Position numbers and translations under genes: made by a program
Notes under the pieces: model-generated
Told to the model about the DNA's origin: nothing
Database searches by the model: none
Seen by the model: the letters and a program-made list of their open reading frames with translations, nothing else
Shown: positions 1-9,281 of the stretch, in pieces
How the letters are laid out: each line of letters begins with the position of its first letter
Numbering within the stretch: position 1 is the first letter of the stretch
NCBI GenBank assembly: GCA_020053795.1
Contig: JAGVMN010000023.1
Span: 1 to 38,214 of the forward strand
Direction of reading: 5' to 3'
DNA length: 38,214 nt
Origin: Bacteroidia bacterium
Lineage (GTDB): Bacteria > Bacteroidota > Bacteroidia > NS11-12g > UBA9320

Positions 1-156
1 CTTAAGCATGGTTTTCCAACGCAGAGCCCTTTGATCCGTGAGGTCCAGATCTTTACCTAAAAGAATATTCCGTCGAATCCGTCCGACATTTTTGGCGAAA
101 AAATAGATGGCAATAGCCAGAAGTAGGATGAAAATTATTTGAGGAATCAGTGTCAT
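1..156 (-). CDS. N-terminal part of a membrane (Fe-S)-binding oxidoreductase-like protein (partial, runs off the left edge)
   Basis: Reading the minus strand from the ATG at 156 gives 52 uninterrupted codons to the window edge. Residues 5-20 form one hydrophobic segment (IIFILLLAIAIYFFAK). A basic stretch follows (VGRIRRNILLGKDLDLTDQRALRWKTMLK). This order, a short periplasmic start, one helix, then RRNILLGKD and RWKTML, matches what I recall of the N-terminus of the Bacteroidota membrane-anchored (Fe-S)-binding proteins related to heterodisulfide reductase subunits. The family assignment is from memory of the N-terminus only. The cysteine clusters that would prove it lie outside the window. 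No clear Shine-Dalgarno is seen. It is divergent from the tRNA gene. Confidence 0.6.
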   Translation of the reverse strand, partial: MTLIPQIIFILLLAIAIYFFAKNVGRIRRNILLGKDLDLTDQRALRWKTMLK

Positions 157-224
157 AAGAGACCCGTGTCGGGACAGTTTCAAATATTTGTTTTCCGTGA
201 CACTTTCAAAATAAAAAAAAAGGA

Positions 225-232
225 TATTTTTG
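225..232 (+). promoter_or_regulatory. Candidate Bacteroidota -7 element (TATTTTTG) for tRNA-Phe
   Basis: The octamer fits TAnnTTTG, the -7 element of primary sigma-factor promoters in Bacteroidota. It ends 54 nt before the mature tRNA. No good TTTG/TTG -33 box lies 19-21 nt upstream (only TTTC, 17 nt away), so this is supported by one element and its position. Confidence 0.4.
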
Positions 233-286
233 CACACCTTTTAGAAAAGGGTTGGGGAAACTGGCGGTGGAGATGGATATTTTTAA

Positions 287-359
287 GGTGCGGTAGCTCA
301 GTTGGTAGAGCAAAGGACTGAAAATCCTTGTGTCGGGGGTTCAATTCCCTCCCGCACCA
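287..359 (+). tRNA. tRNA-Phe (anticodon GAA)
   Basis: A complete 73-nt cloverleaf. Acceptor strands GGTGCGG (287-293) and CCGCACC (352-358) pair fully, with discriminator A at 359. The D-arm includes AGCTCAGTTGGTAGAGC. The anticodon stem AAGGA/TCCTT encloses the loop CTGAAAA with anticodon GAA at 320-322. The T-stem GGGGG/CCCTC holds the loop TTCAATT. The 3' CCA is not encoded, so it must be added after transcription, as is usual in this phylum. Confidence 0.97.
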
Positions 360-378
360 CGATTAGAAAATTAGTTTG

Positions 379-408
379 AAAAGCCATTGTGTGAGCAATG
401 GCTTTTTT
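379..408 (+). terminator. Intrinsic terminator of tRNA-Phe
   Basis: A perfect 9-bp stem, AAGCCATTG (381-389) with CAATGGCTT (396-404), has a 6-nt loop TGTGAG and runs into a T-tract (403-408). It lies 20 nt after the tRNA. This is the only textbook Rho-independent terminator I found in the window. Confidence 0.85.
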
Positions 409-550
409 GTCGGGCTGTGTTTTCTGAAATCATAACAGATACGCTACAGGCACCAAACAATTTTTCTTGAAACACACATTCCATTTATGGATTCTGTCAA
501 ATCTTGATTAAATTCGAATCTTTTATGATCAAAACCAGCAATCTTCTTTT

Positions 551-3500
551 GTGAACATAGAAAGAACAAAACAGAGCAATTTTAATTTGAATAGGAAATC
601 CTTGTCGGTTATTGCCATTGTTTTATTGGCACTCACTTCAATTACAAATTCAGCTTATGCTCAAATCAGGATAAAGTCGTTCCGGCCGGTAAAAGTGAAA
701 ACCGGAGATACATTAATAATTAGGGGTCAAAATTTCGACACAATTCTCAAGAACAATATCGTTCTCCTTGGAAACAGCAGGGCCAAAATTATTTCAGGAA
801 CAGATTCGAACTTAATGGTAATCGTTTCTAAAATGGCGGCATCAGGATTCGTAACCGTGGTAGACAGTTTTCTCAAAACATCGGCAACCTCCAATGCTGT
901 GTTATACTGTTTTAATGCGGATACCGATAGTCTAAATGCTAAAAAACCGTCAAGAATGTTTGATAAGGTTTACAATACAACTATTTGCTCAAGTTCAGGA
1001 AATGATGTCGTTTCAGCCTTGTATGACATGAATTCAGATGGCAAGGCCGATGTATTTATTAGGAGGCAATCCGGAGAAAATCTACTGCTCCTTAACCGAT
1101 CTGTTGGCAATTCACTTGAATTCGACACCATCCCTTTGTTAATGAAGGATTACTACTACTTTCAAGGCGTCAGGGATATGAATGCTGATGGTCAGTTGGA
1201 TATCATATTCAGAAACAGCAGTTATCTTGCCTATTGTTTGATGGATTTTAACAAATCCAAACCCGAAATAAAAGACACCATTTTTTTCAATCCCCCAATT
1301 GCTTTTAGTTACTATGATCTAAATGCAGATGGGAAAGATGATATGTTATACGGAAGTTCAAAAATAATTGGAGGGAAAGATTTGTGTGGAATGTTCTTCC
1401 ATTTGAACAAAAGCACCAGCAATATTAATTTCGATACTTTACAGTTTCTTCCATTTTTCAATAACGGGTACTGTGGTGTTTCGGCTTTTGTTGATTACAC
1501 AGATAGTGGAACCGTAATTTATGCGGTGAGGTTCAATCTTGACTCTGTGATGCTAATAGACATTGGAAAGGACACAAATGGATTAAATTATAAAAATTTG
1601 CAAGTTGTAAAATTCGAATCTATAGCTAAGCTCGCAATGTTTGACTTTAATTCAGACAATCGAAATGAGTTATTAAATACAAGGAATAAATCAACAAGTA
1701 TTTTACGAGTTAATGGCAACAGGCTTGATTCATTCAGCCATTTATATAGCACAACCGTTCCCAGTCCCCAAAATTCATTTGCAACTGCATTTTCTGATTC
1801 ATCATTTTTTATGGTTGGAAATAATTCAAACAATAATCTGACGACGGCATTCTTGATTGATTACAGAAATGACACAATTAAATCAATGGTTATTGATACT
1901 TTCCCAGTAATAAGTGAAGGCCAATTTGCCGACATGAACGGTGATGGGTTATTGGATTTGGTGGAAATGAGAAATTACAGACTGGGGTATGTCTTTTTTA
2001 ACATCTCAAAAACCCAACGCATCAAGAAACAGGAAGAGACTTTATATTTTGTTGCAGATTCGTTATTGGGTTCTGAGATTGATTCCATATTGCTCGTCAA
2101 TCTCGGATTGGTAGATTTCAAAATTGACAGTTTTTCATTACCTCCTTATTTTTCTGTTCAAGGTGTAAATCGGGATAGTATCCAATTTCCTTTTTATATT
2201 CCGAAAAACGATAGTCTTTATATCAAAGTGATTTACAAACCCTTGGACAAAACAAGAGTGAACGGTTATGTTTATGCTTACGGGAAGGGTGAAAAATATA
2301 GATTCAACTATCTACGGGGAAAAGTAGTTGACCAAAAACCTTTTGTAATAAAGCACTTTTCACCTCATTATGCCGTTCCGGGCGATACCATCAAAATTAT
2401 CACTTCCGGATTTGGAGGCACGCTTCCTTATAGTCTGGTGTATGTTGGGACTTCAAAGGCTAAGATAATTGATATTCGTTCGGACACCATTTACTTCATC
2501 ACCCCTGCTCACTTCAGAAGATCGAGGCTTCAATTAATGGATAGTCAGAAGAAGCTTGTGGCCATTTCAAATTCTTATCTGACTTTAGGATTTGATCGCC
2601 TTATTGATCAGAGACCGGTCCCGAATAATTACGTCGCAACTACGGAATACAATTTGAAACTGGATCAAGGATACTCACAAATAGATTATTTGGTAAATAA
2701 CATTTTCGGTGTCACTCAGAGTATTCCTTTAACGAATTATTACAAACCTGTAATGGGAATCAATAAATACACACTTGCAAAAAGCGAGACGCAATTTTTG
2801 GGAAACAATCCTGCATTTTATACCGATTTGAATATGGATGGCATGCTGGATGAAGTGTTTTACAATTGGTTTAACCAGCTTGTTTTGACGCATAATCTGG
2901 CATCGGACTCATCCGGTTTCCCTTTTATTCGCGACACTGTTGGAATAAAAAAACTTGGGGATATTTCTTTGCCCAATTATTTGGAGGATTTGGATAATGA
3001 TGGCTTGCTTGATTTTGTTTATAGAAAAGATGGGAAATATTACTTCCATAATCAGCATTTTGATTCTTTGGAATACGACTTTGAAAGGCAATATCAGATT
3101 GCAGATAAAAAAACGGGTCGTTATCATTTCGTAGATGTTAATCAGGACGGGTACAAGGATTTTTTAATACTTGACGATACCTCAATCAGCTATTATCAGA
3201 ATACATCCCGACAGGGTAAAATAAAATTCAAATTCATTAACGATCTTAAAACCGATTTTGGCAACCCTTCGTTTGTCAAGAATATGGACCATATTCTTGG
3301 TGATTTAGACAATGATGAAATAAGTGAGATCGCCTTTGTAAACCATACTGATTCTCTTTATTTGGCCAGAATGACTATTGAGAATGATAAACTAAAACTT
3401 TCTTTGATTGATCAAATTAGGATACCACCACCAGCTTCCAAGACCACGAAAGAAAGAAAATTACATTTTGAAGATGTTGATGCCAATGGGCTGACAGATA

Positions 3501-6500
3501 TTCTTGTGAACAGTTTTTATACTCAAGTTCTTTTAAATGCTCCTGATACAGCAGGACTTCATTTTGATTCATCCATTCAAATAAAAGTCAATGGAGATAT
3601 TTCATTTTTTGATCTCGATAGTGACAACTTGGAGGAAATCATTTATGGTAATACCGTTTTTCAAAATCAACAGATACATATCAATATTTATTCTAAGGTA
3701 GAATGGTTAAGTTTGTTGACAGGGAGACTACCATATGAAATTGAACCAACAGTGTTATATGCTGAGAACAAAGATTCATTCTCCAAAATTGAAACAATTT
3801 GGGTAGAAAATCCCGGTAATTCTCCTGTTCTTTTGGAATCTATTCAAGGTTCGGACGACATAAAGGTTTCTGACAGCATGAATATGTCCAATCCGAAATT
3901 TCCTCTTCAGATTAATTCAAGGGACACGATCAAGTTGTATCTCCGCTTTAATAAAAACTTGACCAAATACGGAATTAGTGATACACTGACCTTTAAATTT
4001 AACAATTACCAACATCCTATATCTAAGGAGATAAAAATTAGGTTAAAGAACCCACCCCAAATAGATAGCATTACGCCAACAATGGCCAGCCCGGGTGATA
4101 CTCTAATCATTTTCGGTTCCAATTTCCGTAATCACAATCCGAGTTTGTCAGTGGTTAGGATAGACCATACCCCGGCTGAAATAGTCATGGGCAGCGACAC
4201 CTTGTTGAAGGTGATTGTCCCAAAAAAAATAGCGAGGGGTTATGTAACTGTTGTTGACACCATCAATCATCTAAGGGCTCAATCGGGTCAACTATTTTAT
4301 CCTGTTTTTAAGGGTAAAGGAGGGAAGATCAATCCAAACTATTTTTACATCGACACAATATTCAGACGAAAAGTGGTATCCTATGACCAGGGTAATGCAT
4401 GGCCCACAACAGAACTGCAACTTATAGACCTCGATTACAATGGAAAGTTGGATTTAATTGGTATGAAGTATGGAGCTACTTCACTTTCATTGGACGCATA
4501 CTTGGATTTGTGTTTAATAAAGGATGAATATAGCTTGACGAAACCTTTATTTTTAGGATCAGGGATTGTGGCAAGTAAAAATAAACCGCGATATCGGCCA
4601 GGAAATATCCATGGGAATGGATTTGTTGATTTTCTTTTTTTAGATTATGGCAGTCCTTGTAACTCAAACCCAGGATATTGCACAAACGGAACAGCAGTCA
4701 CCAACGGAAGCCATATAATCGATTATGAAAAATCCGCCATTCAAAGTCGTTTTTTGTATCCTTACTCAAATCGTTATGATCAAAGAGGGGGAGCAACAAA
4801 TACGCAAGGTGATTTCAATGGCGATGGAATAACTGAAACCGTTTATAGAACAGACTCATCCTTTATTTTTGAGTCTTATTCCGATGAATATTTGGTTGAA
4901 CATTATACCCAATCATATGGCACAGGTGTTTTATTGGATGTGGTTCATTCAACCAAGGATACCATTCTTGGTCTTCCTAAATTTTCTGGTACACTTGAGT
5001 CAGTTGATATTGACGGTGATAATCGCATTGATATAGTAGATGGGGGAATTATCTATCTGAACAAATCAACAAAGGATTCTTTCATTTTTGAACCCCACAC
5101 CGATTTATTCGATAGTATCACAGCTTGTAAGGGTAGTGTTGCCTATACGATTCCTTTTTTTATAGCTGATCTGAACAACGATCGGAAAGTGGATTTTATG
5201 TTAAAAGACGTCAATTTTTGCTCCATGTCTGATTCTTCAATGACAGTGTTTGTAAATGAGTCTTCACCTGGTAAAATTAAATTCAAAAAGAAGGAAGCTA
5301 TTTTTGGATGGAAACTCATTGATCAGCTTTATTCGGCGGATTTTAACGGTGACGGGTTGCTGGATATCTATACCCAAGGTAGAAGAAATTCCAAAAACCT
5401 TTGCGACTCCTTGTTTATGTTCACCAATAGAACGGATAGTGTTATGAAGTTTGAGGTGTCTGTATTTAAGCATCACTCATTTTTTTCAATTGTTGAGCCT
5501 AAAGATATCAATGGAGATATGAGACCAGATATAGCTTTATACTCGACTGAAAATGACACTCAAAAAATAATCTATTTATTGAATCAGGATTTGGCAGCTG
5601 CATTTTCCAATAATCACGTCGCCTTTGCAACCCCAATTGGTTCGCAAGAGTCAAAAGTGGTTTACTTCAAAAACACCGGTGGTGAAGCATTCATGATAGA
5701 TAGCATCACCAAATCTTCACATAATCCCCATTTAAGCATTTCAGTTTCCGGAAATAACTTTGGCAAGCAATCAATGACTTATGATGAGTCCCTGAGCTTC
5801 ACAATTAAATTCGATTCCAGGACTATTGGAACTATAAATGACACCATCTGGATACATACTAATTTCTCGAAAAAGGCATTTTTATTGAGCATAGAAGCCA
5901 CAACCTTGCCCTGGCCAAAATTACTTTCAGATGCAGATACAATTTATTTTGGGAAGGTGGCTGTTAATGACTCTCTGGTTATTCCCTATACCATCTACAA
6001 TGTGGGGAGTGATACGCTGTACATTAGCTCACAAACGAATATTGTCCCCAATTTTATCAAAAGAGGTTTCATCAAAAACATTATTCCTCATAATGATTCA
6101 CTGACAGGATATATTGCTTTTATACCTGCAAGGAAAGCTCAGCAATCAACTACAGAGTTTATTTATCACAACGCCCTTTCTCAGAAAATATCACTCACCT
6201 TTTTTGGCGACGGTATTAGTCCTGTGATTACGAACAAGATATTGCGAAATCTGGATTCGATCAGAACTGGAACGTGGAAACGGGATTCATTTTTCATTTA
6301 TAATACTGGTAATGATACTTTAAAAATTACGTCGGTAACGGCGTCATCCAAATTAAAATCATTCACATTCCCAAATGTGATTTTGGGCGGAGATAGTGGA
6401 TTGATAAGCTACGAAGCAACTTCTGATTCTATTGGAAATTTTAGCGAAACGTTGCGAATAAATCACAATTACTATGAAGACACCCAAACATTGGTTAGCG

Positions 6501-9244
6501 TAGTATACACAGGCATTCAGAGTCGGATTCTGACATCAACTCAGCTCCTTGATTTTGGTTGGCTAAAAGAAGGTGACAGTCTCAATAAATCAATCCGAGT
6601 ATACAACAAAGGTAGTGACACGCTCAATCTATACAGTGTTGATGTTGGCAGAGATGTGAGTTATAACCTTGCCAAAACCTACACCTTTCCAATAGGTCTT
6701 GCCCCCGGTGATTCTACAGATATTGATATTCGTTTTAAGAGCCGGTCGCGAGCAGTAGTTTTTTCTGAGCTAGTAATTTTTCACAATGCCAAGGGAGGCT
6801 CAAGCACAATTAATTTGGTAGGTTCCCTCCTATTCGATTTAGGCAAACAAAAGGTCAAACAAAACCAAACACAATCTATTTGGATAGTGAATTCCAGAAG
6901 CACGGTAACCCGCATAAGCGATGCTTATTTTTATAATACAAAATTTGTTTTAAGTGGATTTACCCAAAAAAATATCAATGCATTTGATAGCATTCAGGGA
7001 AACCTGGTATATAAACCCGACAGATTGCAAAAAGACAGTAGTGAAGGAAGAGTCGAGTCATATTACCCCAGACATGAACTGAAAGCAATTGGTGAGGGTA
7101 TTAGTCCAAAGGTTGTTCAATATATCAACAGGAGTTTACCTATGGTGAAAGTTGATACACATGAAGTATATAATCTTTACCTCTATAATACCGGTACGGA
7201 TACCTTATTTATCAAGAATATAGATACCAGTCAAAGAATTGGATTGCTTTATTATGAGAAGGCAATATTGCCTTCTGACAGCGGTAAAATTCAATTCAAA
7301 TATTTCGCGAACTCATTGAATACCCACAATGAGTGGATGAAGATTTCCCATAACTATTATGAATACGACACAACTTATGTTTCTCTAACATATAAGGGTT
7401 TAGAACCACGAATATTCGTTTCAACGACAAAGTTGGACTTTGGTGATGTATGGGTGAACAAGAATAAAACGGATTCATTTTATGTAAAGAATAATGGAAA
7501 TGACAGTCTAAGAATTTCAGAAATAAAAATCGCCGGAAGTGGAAACTTTGGTACATCTGTCAAAAACCAGATTGTAATTGCACACAATGAATTGAGGTTT
7601 ATTAGTGTTGATTATAATCCAACTGATGATAGTAGTGATCAGGCTATTCTAACAATTTATCACAATGCGAAATCGGGAAGTTCAACTTTGGATCTGAAAG
7701 GCAGAGGGGTTACACCCAAAATTGATAGTCTGATTATAGTTGATACTGTTTATGCGACTGTCGGCTCCACAAAAACATTTGAAATCATTCTGCGAAATTA
7801 TGGAAACGGAAGCCTAAGGATCGACTCAGTGAAATCTTCGAATGGTATATTTTCAATAATTTCTGCACCTCAAATCATTTCACCTTATTCATTCGGCAAA
7901 TTGGTGATAGAAGGAAGTCCTGCCGATGCTATTTTTTACCCGGATAGGATATTGTTGTTTCATAACTATTCTCGTTATGGCATTAGCGAGATGCAATTAA
8001 CATTAAAAGGAACTGACGGATATGGTGCCTTCAACCCACATGTACTTGATTTTGGTGCCAGATCATTGGCTAAGATTGCTACCAAGACATTCTATATGTT
8101 GAATTTCGGTGAGGACACATTACAACTTGGCTATACATTTGTGAAATCGGGAAGTGAATTCTCACTGGCAACGGTTACAAATGGAAGAAAAATAGCTCCT
8201 GGTGATTCCATAAGTTTAATGGCTGAGTTTCTACCTAAGAATTTATCTCTGGTGCAAGACACTATTTGGTTTTGGTCTGACTCTAAAACATGGAAGCCAA
8301 ACAACTATATTGTCGTTAAAGGAGAAGGCGTAACAGGTAAACTCCTTGTTAATACCCCGGTAAATTTTGGCATGGTAAAGTATTTGCATTTTGGCAAAAG
8401 AAATCTCACTATCGAAAATATTGGCGGCGACACCTTAAGGATACTTTCCTTGAAATTTGTTTCCGGTTCCAAATTTTCAGTTGGTTTTGATGGTGATAGC
8501 ATTATGCCACCAAATGACAAAGAAGTTTTAAACCTGACTTTTGATGCTGACCAACTTCGGAATTACAGCTCAGATAGTTTAATAATTCACACAACTGCAT
8601 ACCAGGACTTTGATTCCGTGTTAATTGATGCTGAGACTATTTGGCCAATTTTGGAGTTTGCTGATAGTTTTTCTTTTGGTAAGGTTCTGATAAATACCAA
8701 ACCTGAGAAAGAGTTTACAATTTTCAACTCAGGTACTGACACTTTACAAATAGATAGTTTAAGCTTTATTGCCGCGAATGTGTTTGGTCATTCAGAATCC
8801 TCTTTGGATATTTTCCCCTCCGATTCCCAGAAAGTTAAATTGGTATTTAGCCCGGTTGTCTTGGGATACCAGTTTGATAGTCTTAATTTTTACAGCAATG
8901 ATCCTATCAGAAAGAATTCAGTTTTAGTGACAGGTTTATCGGTTGATAATCTGGCTGTCTGGAATGTTCCTGTTGTCAAAAGCCTTCAATTGTTTCAAAA
9001 TACTCCAAATCCGGTTTATGGCAAAACAATTATAGGTTTTTATTTACCCGAAGCAGGAGACACCAAATTGCTTTTATATGACCAAACTGGTAAACTTGTT
9101 AGAACATTGCTTGATGGAAAAGCTGTTCAGGGATGGGGTATGGTTGAGCAAGATTTCAAAGATTTGGATGCAGGTATGTATTATTATAGCATATACTTTG
9201 AAAATGAAAAATTGACTAAAACCATGATATTTATCCCTCAATAA
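551..9244 (+). CDS. Giant T9SS-secreted surface protein: three TIG/FG-GAP modules plus ASH-like repeats (2897 aa)
   Basis: Function is not known; it is probably an extracellular adhesin or structural protein. The start is GTG at 551. An in-frame TTG at 587 would give a more compact signal peptide, and the ATG at 525 is out of frame. The signal peptide ends near residue 38 (NSAYA|Q). TIG/IPT-like domains start near residues 39, 601 and 1170. Each is followed by FG-GAP/VCBS repeats with Asp-rich, Ca-loop-like sequences such as DMNADGQLD: starts at 159, 209, 256, 365 and 461; 759, 813, 862, 918, 975 and 1021; 1293, 1421, 1486, 1540, 1597 and 1652. Each block is then followed by ASH/choice-of-anchor-D-like beta domains (motif N-x-G-x-D-T-L): one after each of the first two blocks and about eleven from ~1690 to ~2800. 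Residues ~2812-2897 form a T9SS type A sorting domain (FQNTPNP, LYDQTGKLVRTL, DAGMYYYSI). These families usually signal T9SS export and outer-membrane attachment. No catalytic domain is visible. Confidence 0.9.
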   Translation: MNIERTKQSNFNLNRKSLSVIAIVLLALTSITNSAYAQIRIKSFRPVKVKTGDTLIIRGQNFDTILKNNIVLLGNSRAKIISGTDSNLMVIVSKMAASGFVTVVDSFLKTSATSNAVLYCFNADTDSLNAKKPSRMFDKVYNTTICSSSGNDVVSALYDMNSDGKADVFIRRQSGENLLLLNRSVGNSLEFDTIPLLMKDYYYFQGVRDMNADGQLDIIFRNSSYLAYCLMDFNKSKPEIKDTIFFNPPIAFSYYDLNADGKDDMLYGSSKIIGGKDLCGMFFHLNKSTSNINFDTLQFLPFFNNGYCGVSAFVDYTDSGTVIYAVRFNLDSVMLIDIGKDTNGLNYKNLQVVKFESIAKLAMFDFNSDNRNELLNTRNKSTSILRVNGNRLDSFSHLYSTTVPSPQNSFATAFSDSSFFMVGNNSNNNLTTAFLIDYRNDTIKSMVIDTFPVISEGQFADMNGDGLLDLVEMRNYRLGYVFFNISKTQRIKKQEETLYFVADSLLGSEIDSILLVNLGLVDFKIDSFSLPPYFSVQGVNRDSIQFPFYIPKNDSLYIKVIYKPLDKTRVNGYVYAYGKGEKYRFNYLRGKVVDQKPFVIKHFSPHYAVPGDTIKIITSGFGGTLPYSLVYVGTSKAKIIDIRSDTIYFITPAHFRRSRLQLMDSQKKLVAISNSYLTLGFDRLIDQRPVPNNYVATTEYNLKLDQGYSQIDYLVNNIFGVTQSIPLTNYYKPVMGINKYTLAKSETQFLGNNPAFYTDLNMDGMLDEVFYNWFNQLVLTHNLASDSSGFPFIRDTVGIKKLGDISLPNYLEDLDNDGLLDFVYRKDGKYYFHNQHFDSLEYDFERQYQIADKKTGRYHFVDVNQDGYKDFLILDDTSISYYQNTSRQGKIKFKFINDLKTDFGNPSFVKNMDHILGDLDNDEISEIAFVNHTDSLYLARMTIENDKLKLSLIDQIRIPPPASKTTKERKLHFEDVDANGLTDILVNSFYTQVLLNAPDTAGLHFDSSIQIKVNGDISFFDLDSDNLEEIIYGNTVFQNQQIHINIYSKVEWLSLLTGRLPYEIEPTVLYAENKDSFSKIETIWVENPGNSPVLLESIQGSDDIKVSDSMNMSNPKFPLQINSRDTIKLYLRFNKNLTKYGISDTLTFKFNNYQHPISKEIKIRLKNPPQIDSITPTMASPGDTLIIFGSNFRNHNPSLSVVRIDHTPAEIVMGSDTLLKVIVPKKIARGYVTVVDTINHLRAQSGQLFYPVFKGKGGKINPNYFYIDTIFRRKVVSYDQGNAWPTTELQLIDLDYNGKLDLIGMKYGATSLSLDAYLDLCLIKDEYSLTKPLFLGSGIVASKNKPRYRPGNIHGNGFVDFLFLDYGSPCNSNPGYCTNGTAVTNGSHIIDYEKSAIQSRFLYPYSNRYDQRGGATNTQGDFNGDGITETVYRTDSSFIFESYSDEYLVEHYTQSYGTGVLLDVVHSTKDTILGLPKFSGTLESVDIDGDNRIDIVDGGIIYLNKSTKDSFIFEPHTDLFDSITACKGSVAYTIPFFIADLNNDRKVDFMLKDVNFCSMSDSSMTVFVNESSPGKIKFKKKEAIFGWKLIDQLYSADFNGDGLLDIYTQGRRNSKNLCDSLFMFTNRTDSVMKFEVSVFKHHSFFSIVEPKDINGDMRPDIALYSTENDTQKIIYLLNQDLAAAFSNNHVAFATPIGSQESKVVYFKNTGGEAFMIDSITKSSHNPHLSISVSGNNFGKQSMTYDESLSFTIKFDSRTIGTINDTIWIHTNFSKKAFLLSIEATTLPWPKLLSDADTIYFGKVAVNDSLVIPYTIYNVGSDTLYISSQTNIVPNFIKRGFIKNIIPHNDSLTGYIAFIPARKAQQSTTEFIYHNALSQKISLTFFGDGISPVITNKILRNLDSIRTGTWKRDSFFIYNTGNDTLKITSVTASSKLKSFTFPNVILGGDSGLISYEATSDSIGNFSETLRINHNYYEDTQTLVSVVYTGIQSRILTSTQLLDFGWLKEGDSLNKSIRVYNKGSDTLNLYSVDVGRDVSYNLAKTYTFPIGLAPGDSTDIDIRFKSRSRAVVFSELVIFHNAKGGSSTINLVGSLLFDLGKQKVKQNQTQSIWIVNSRSTVTRISDAYFYNTKFVLSGFTQKNINAFDSIQGNLVYKPDRLQKDSSEGRVESYYPRHELKAIGEGISPKVVQYINRSLPMVKVDTHEVYNLYLYNTGTDTLFIKNIDTSQRIGLLYYEKAILPSDSGKIQFKYFANSLNTHNEWMKISHNYYEYDTTYVSLTYKGLEPRIFVSTTKLDFGDVWVNKNKTDSFYVKNNGNDSLRISEIKIAGSGNFGTSVKNQIVIAHNELRFISVDYNPTDDSSDQAILTIYHNAKSGSSTLDLKGRGVTPKIDSLIIVDTVYATVGSTKTFEIILRNYGNGSLRIDSVKSSNGIFSIISAPQIISPYSFGKLVIEGSPADAIFYPDRILLFHNYSRYGISEMQLTLKGTDGYGAFNPHVLDFGARSLAKIATKTFYMLNFGEDTLQLGYTFVKSGSEFSLATVTNGRKIAPGDSISLMAEFLPKNLSLVQDTIWFWSDSKTWKPNNYIVVKGEGVTGKLLVNTPVNFGMVKYLHFGKRNLTIENIGGDTLRILSLKFVSGSKFSVGFDGDSIMPPNDKEVLNLTFDADQLRNYSSDSLIIHTTAYQDFDSVLIDAETIWPILEFADSFSFGKVLINTKPEKEFTIFNSGTDTLQIDSLSFIAANVFGHSESSLDIFPSDSQKVKLVFSPVVLGYQFDSLNFYSNDPIRKNSVLVTGLSVDNLAVWNVPVVKSLQLFQNTPNPVYGKTIIGFYLPEAGDTKLLLYDQTGKLVRTLLDGKAVQGWGMVEQDFKDLDAGMYYYSIYFENEKLTKTMIFIPQ

Positions 9245-9281
9245 ACATAGGATGATTAAAAAGGAATGCCATTAACCCAAA

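Noticed and set aside
525-554. ATG at 525 as start of the first giant gene
   Set aside because: It is out of frame and meets a stop after nine codons (MIKTSNLLL).
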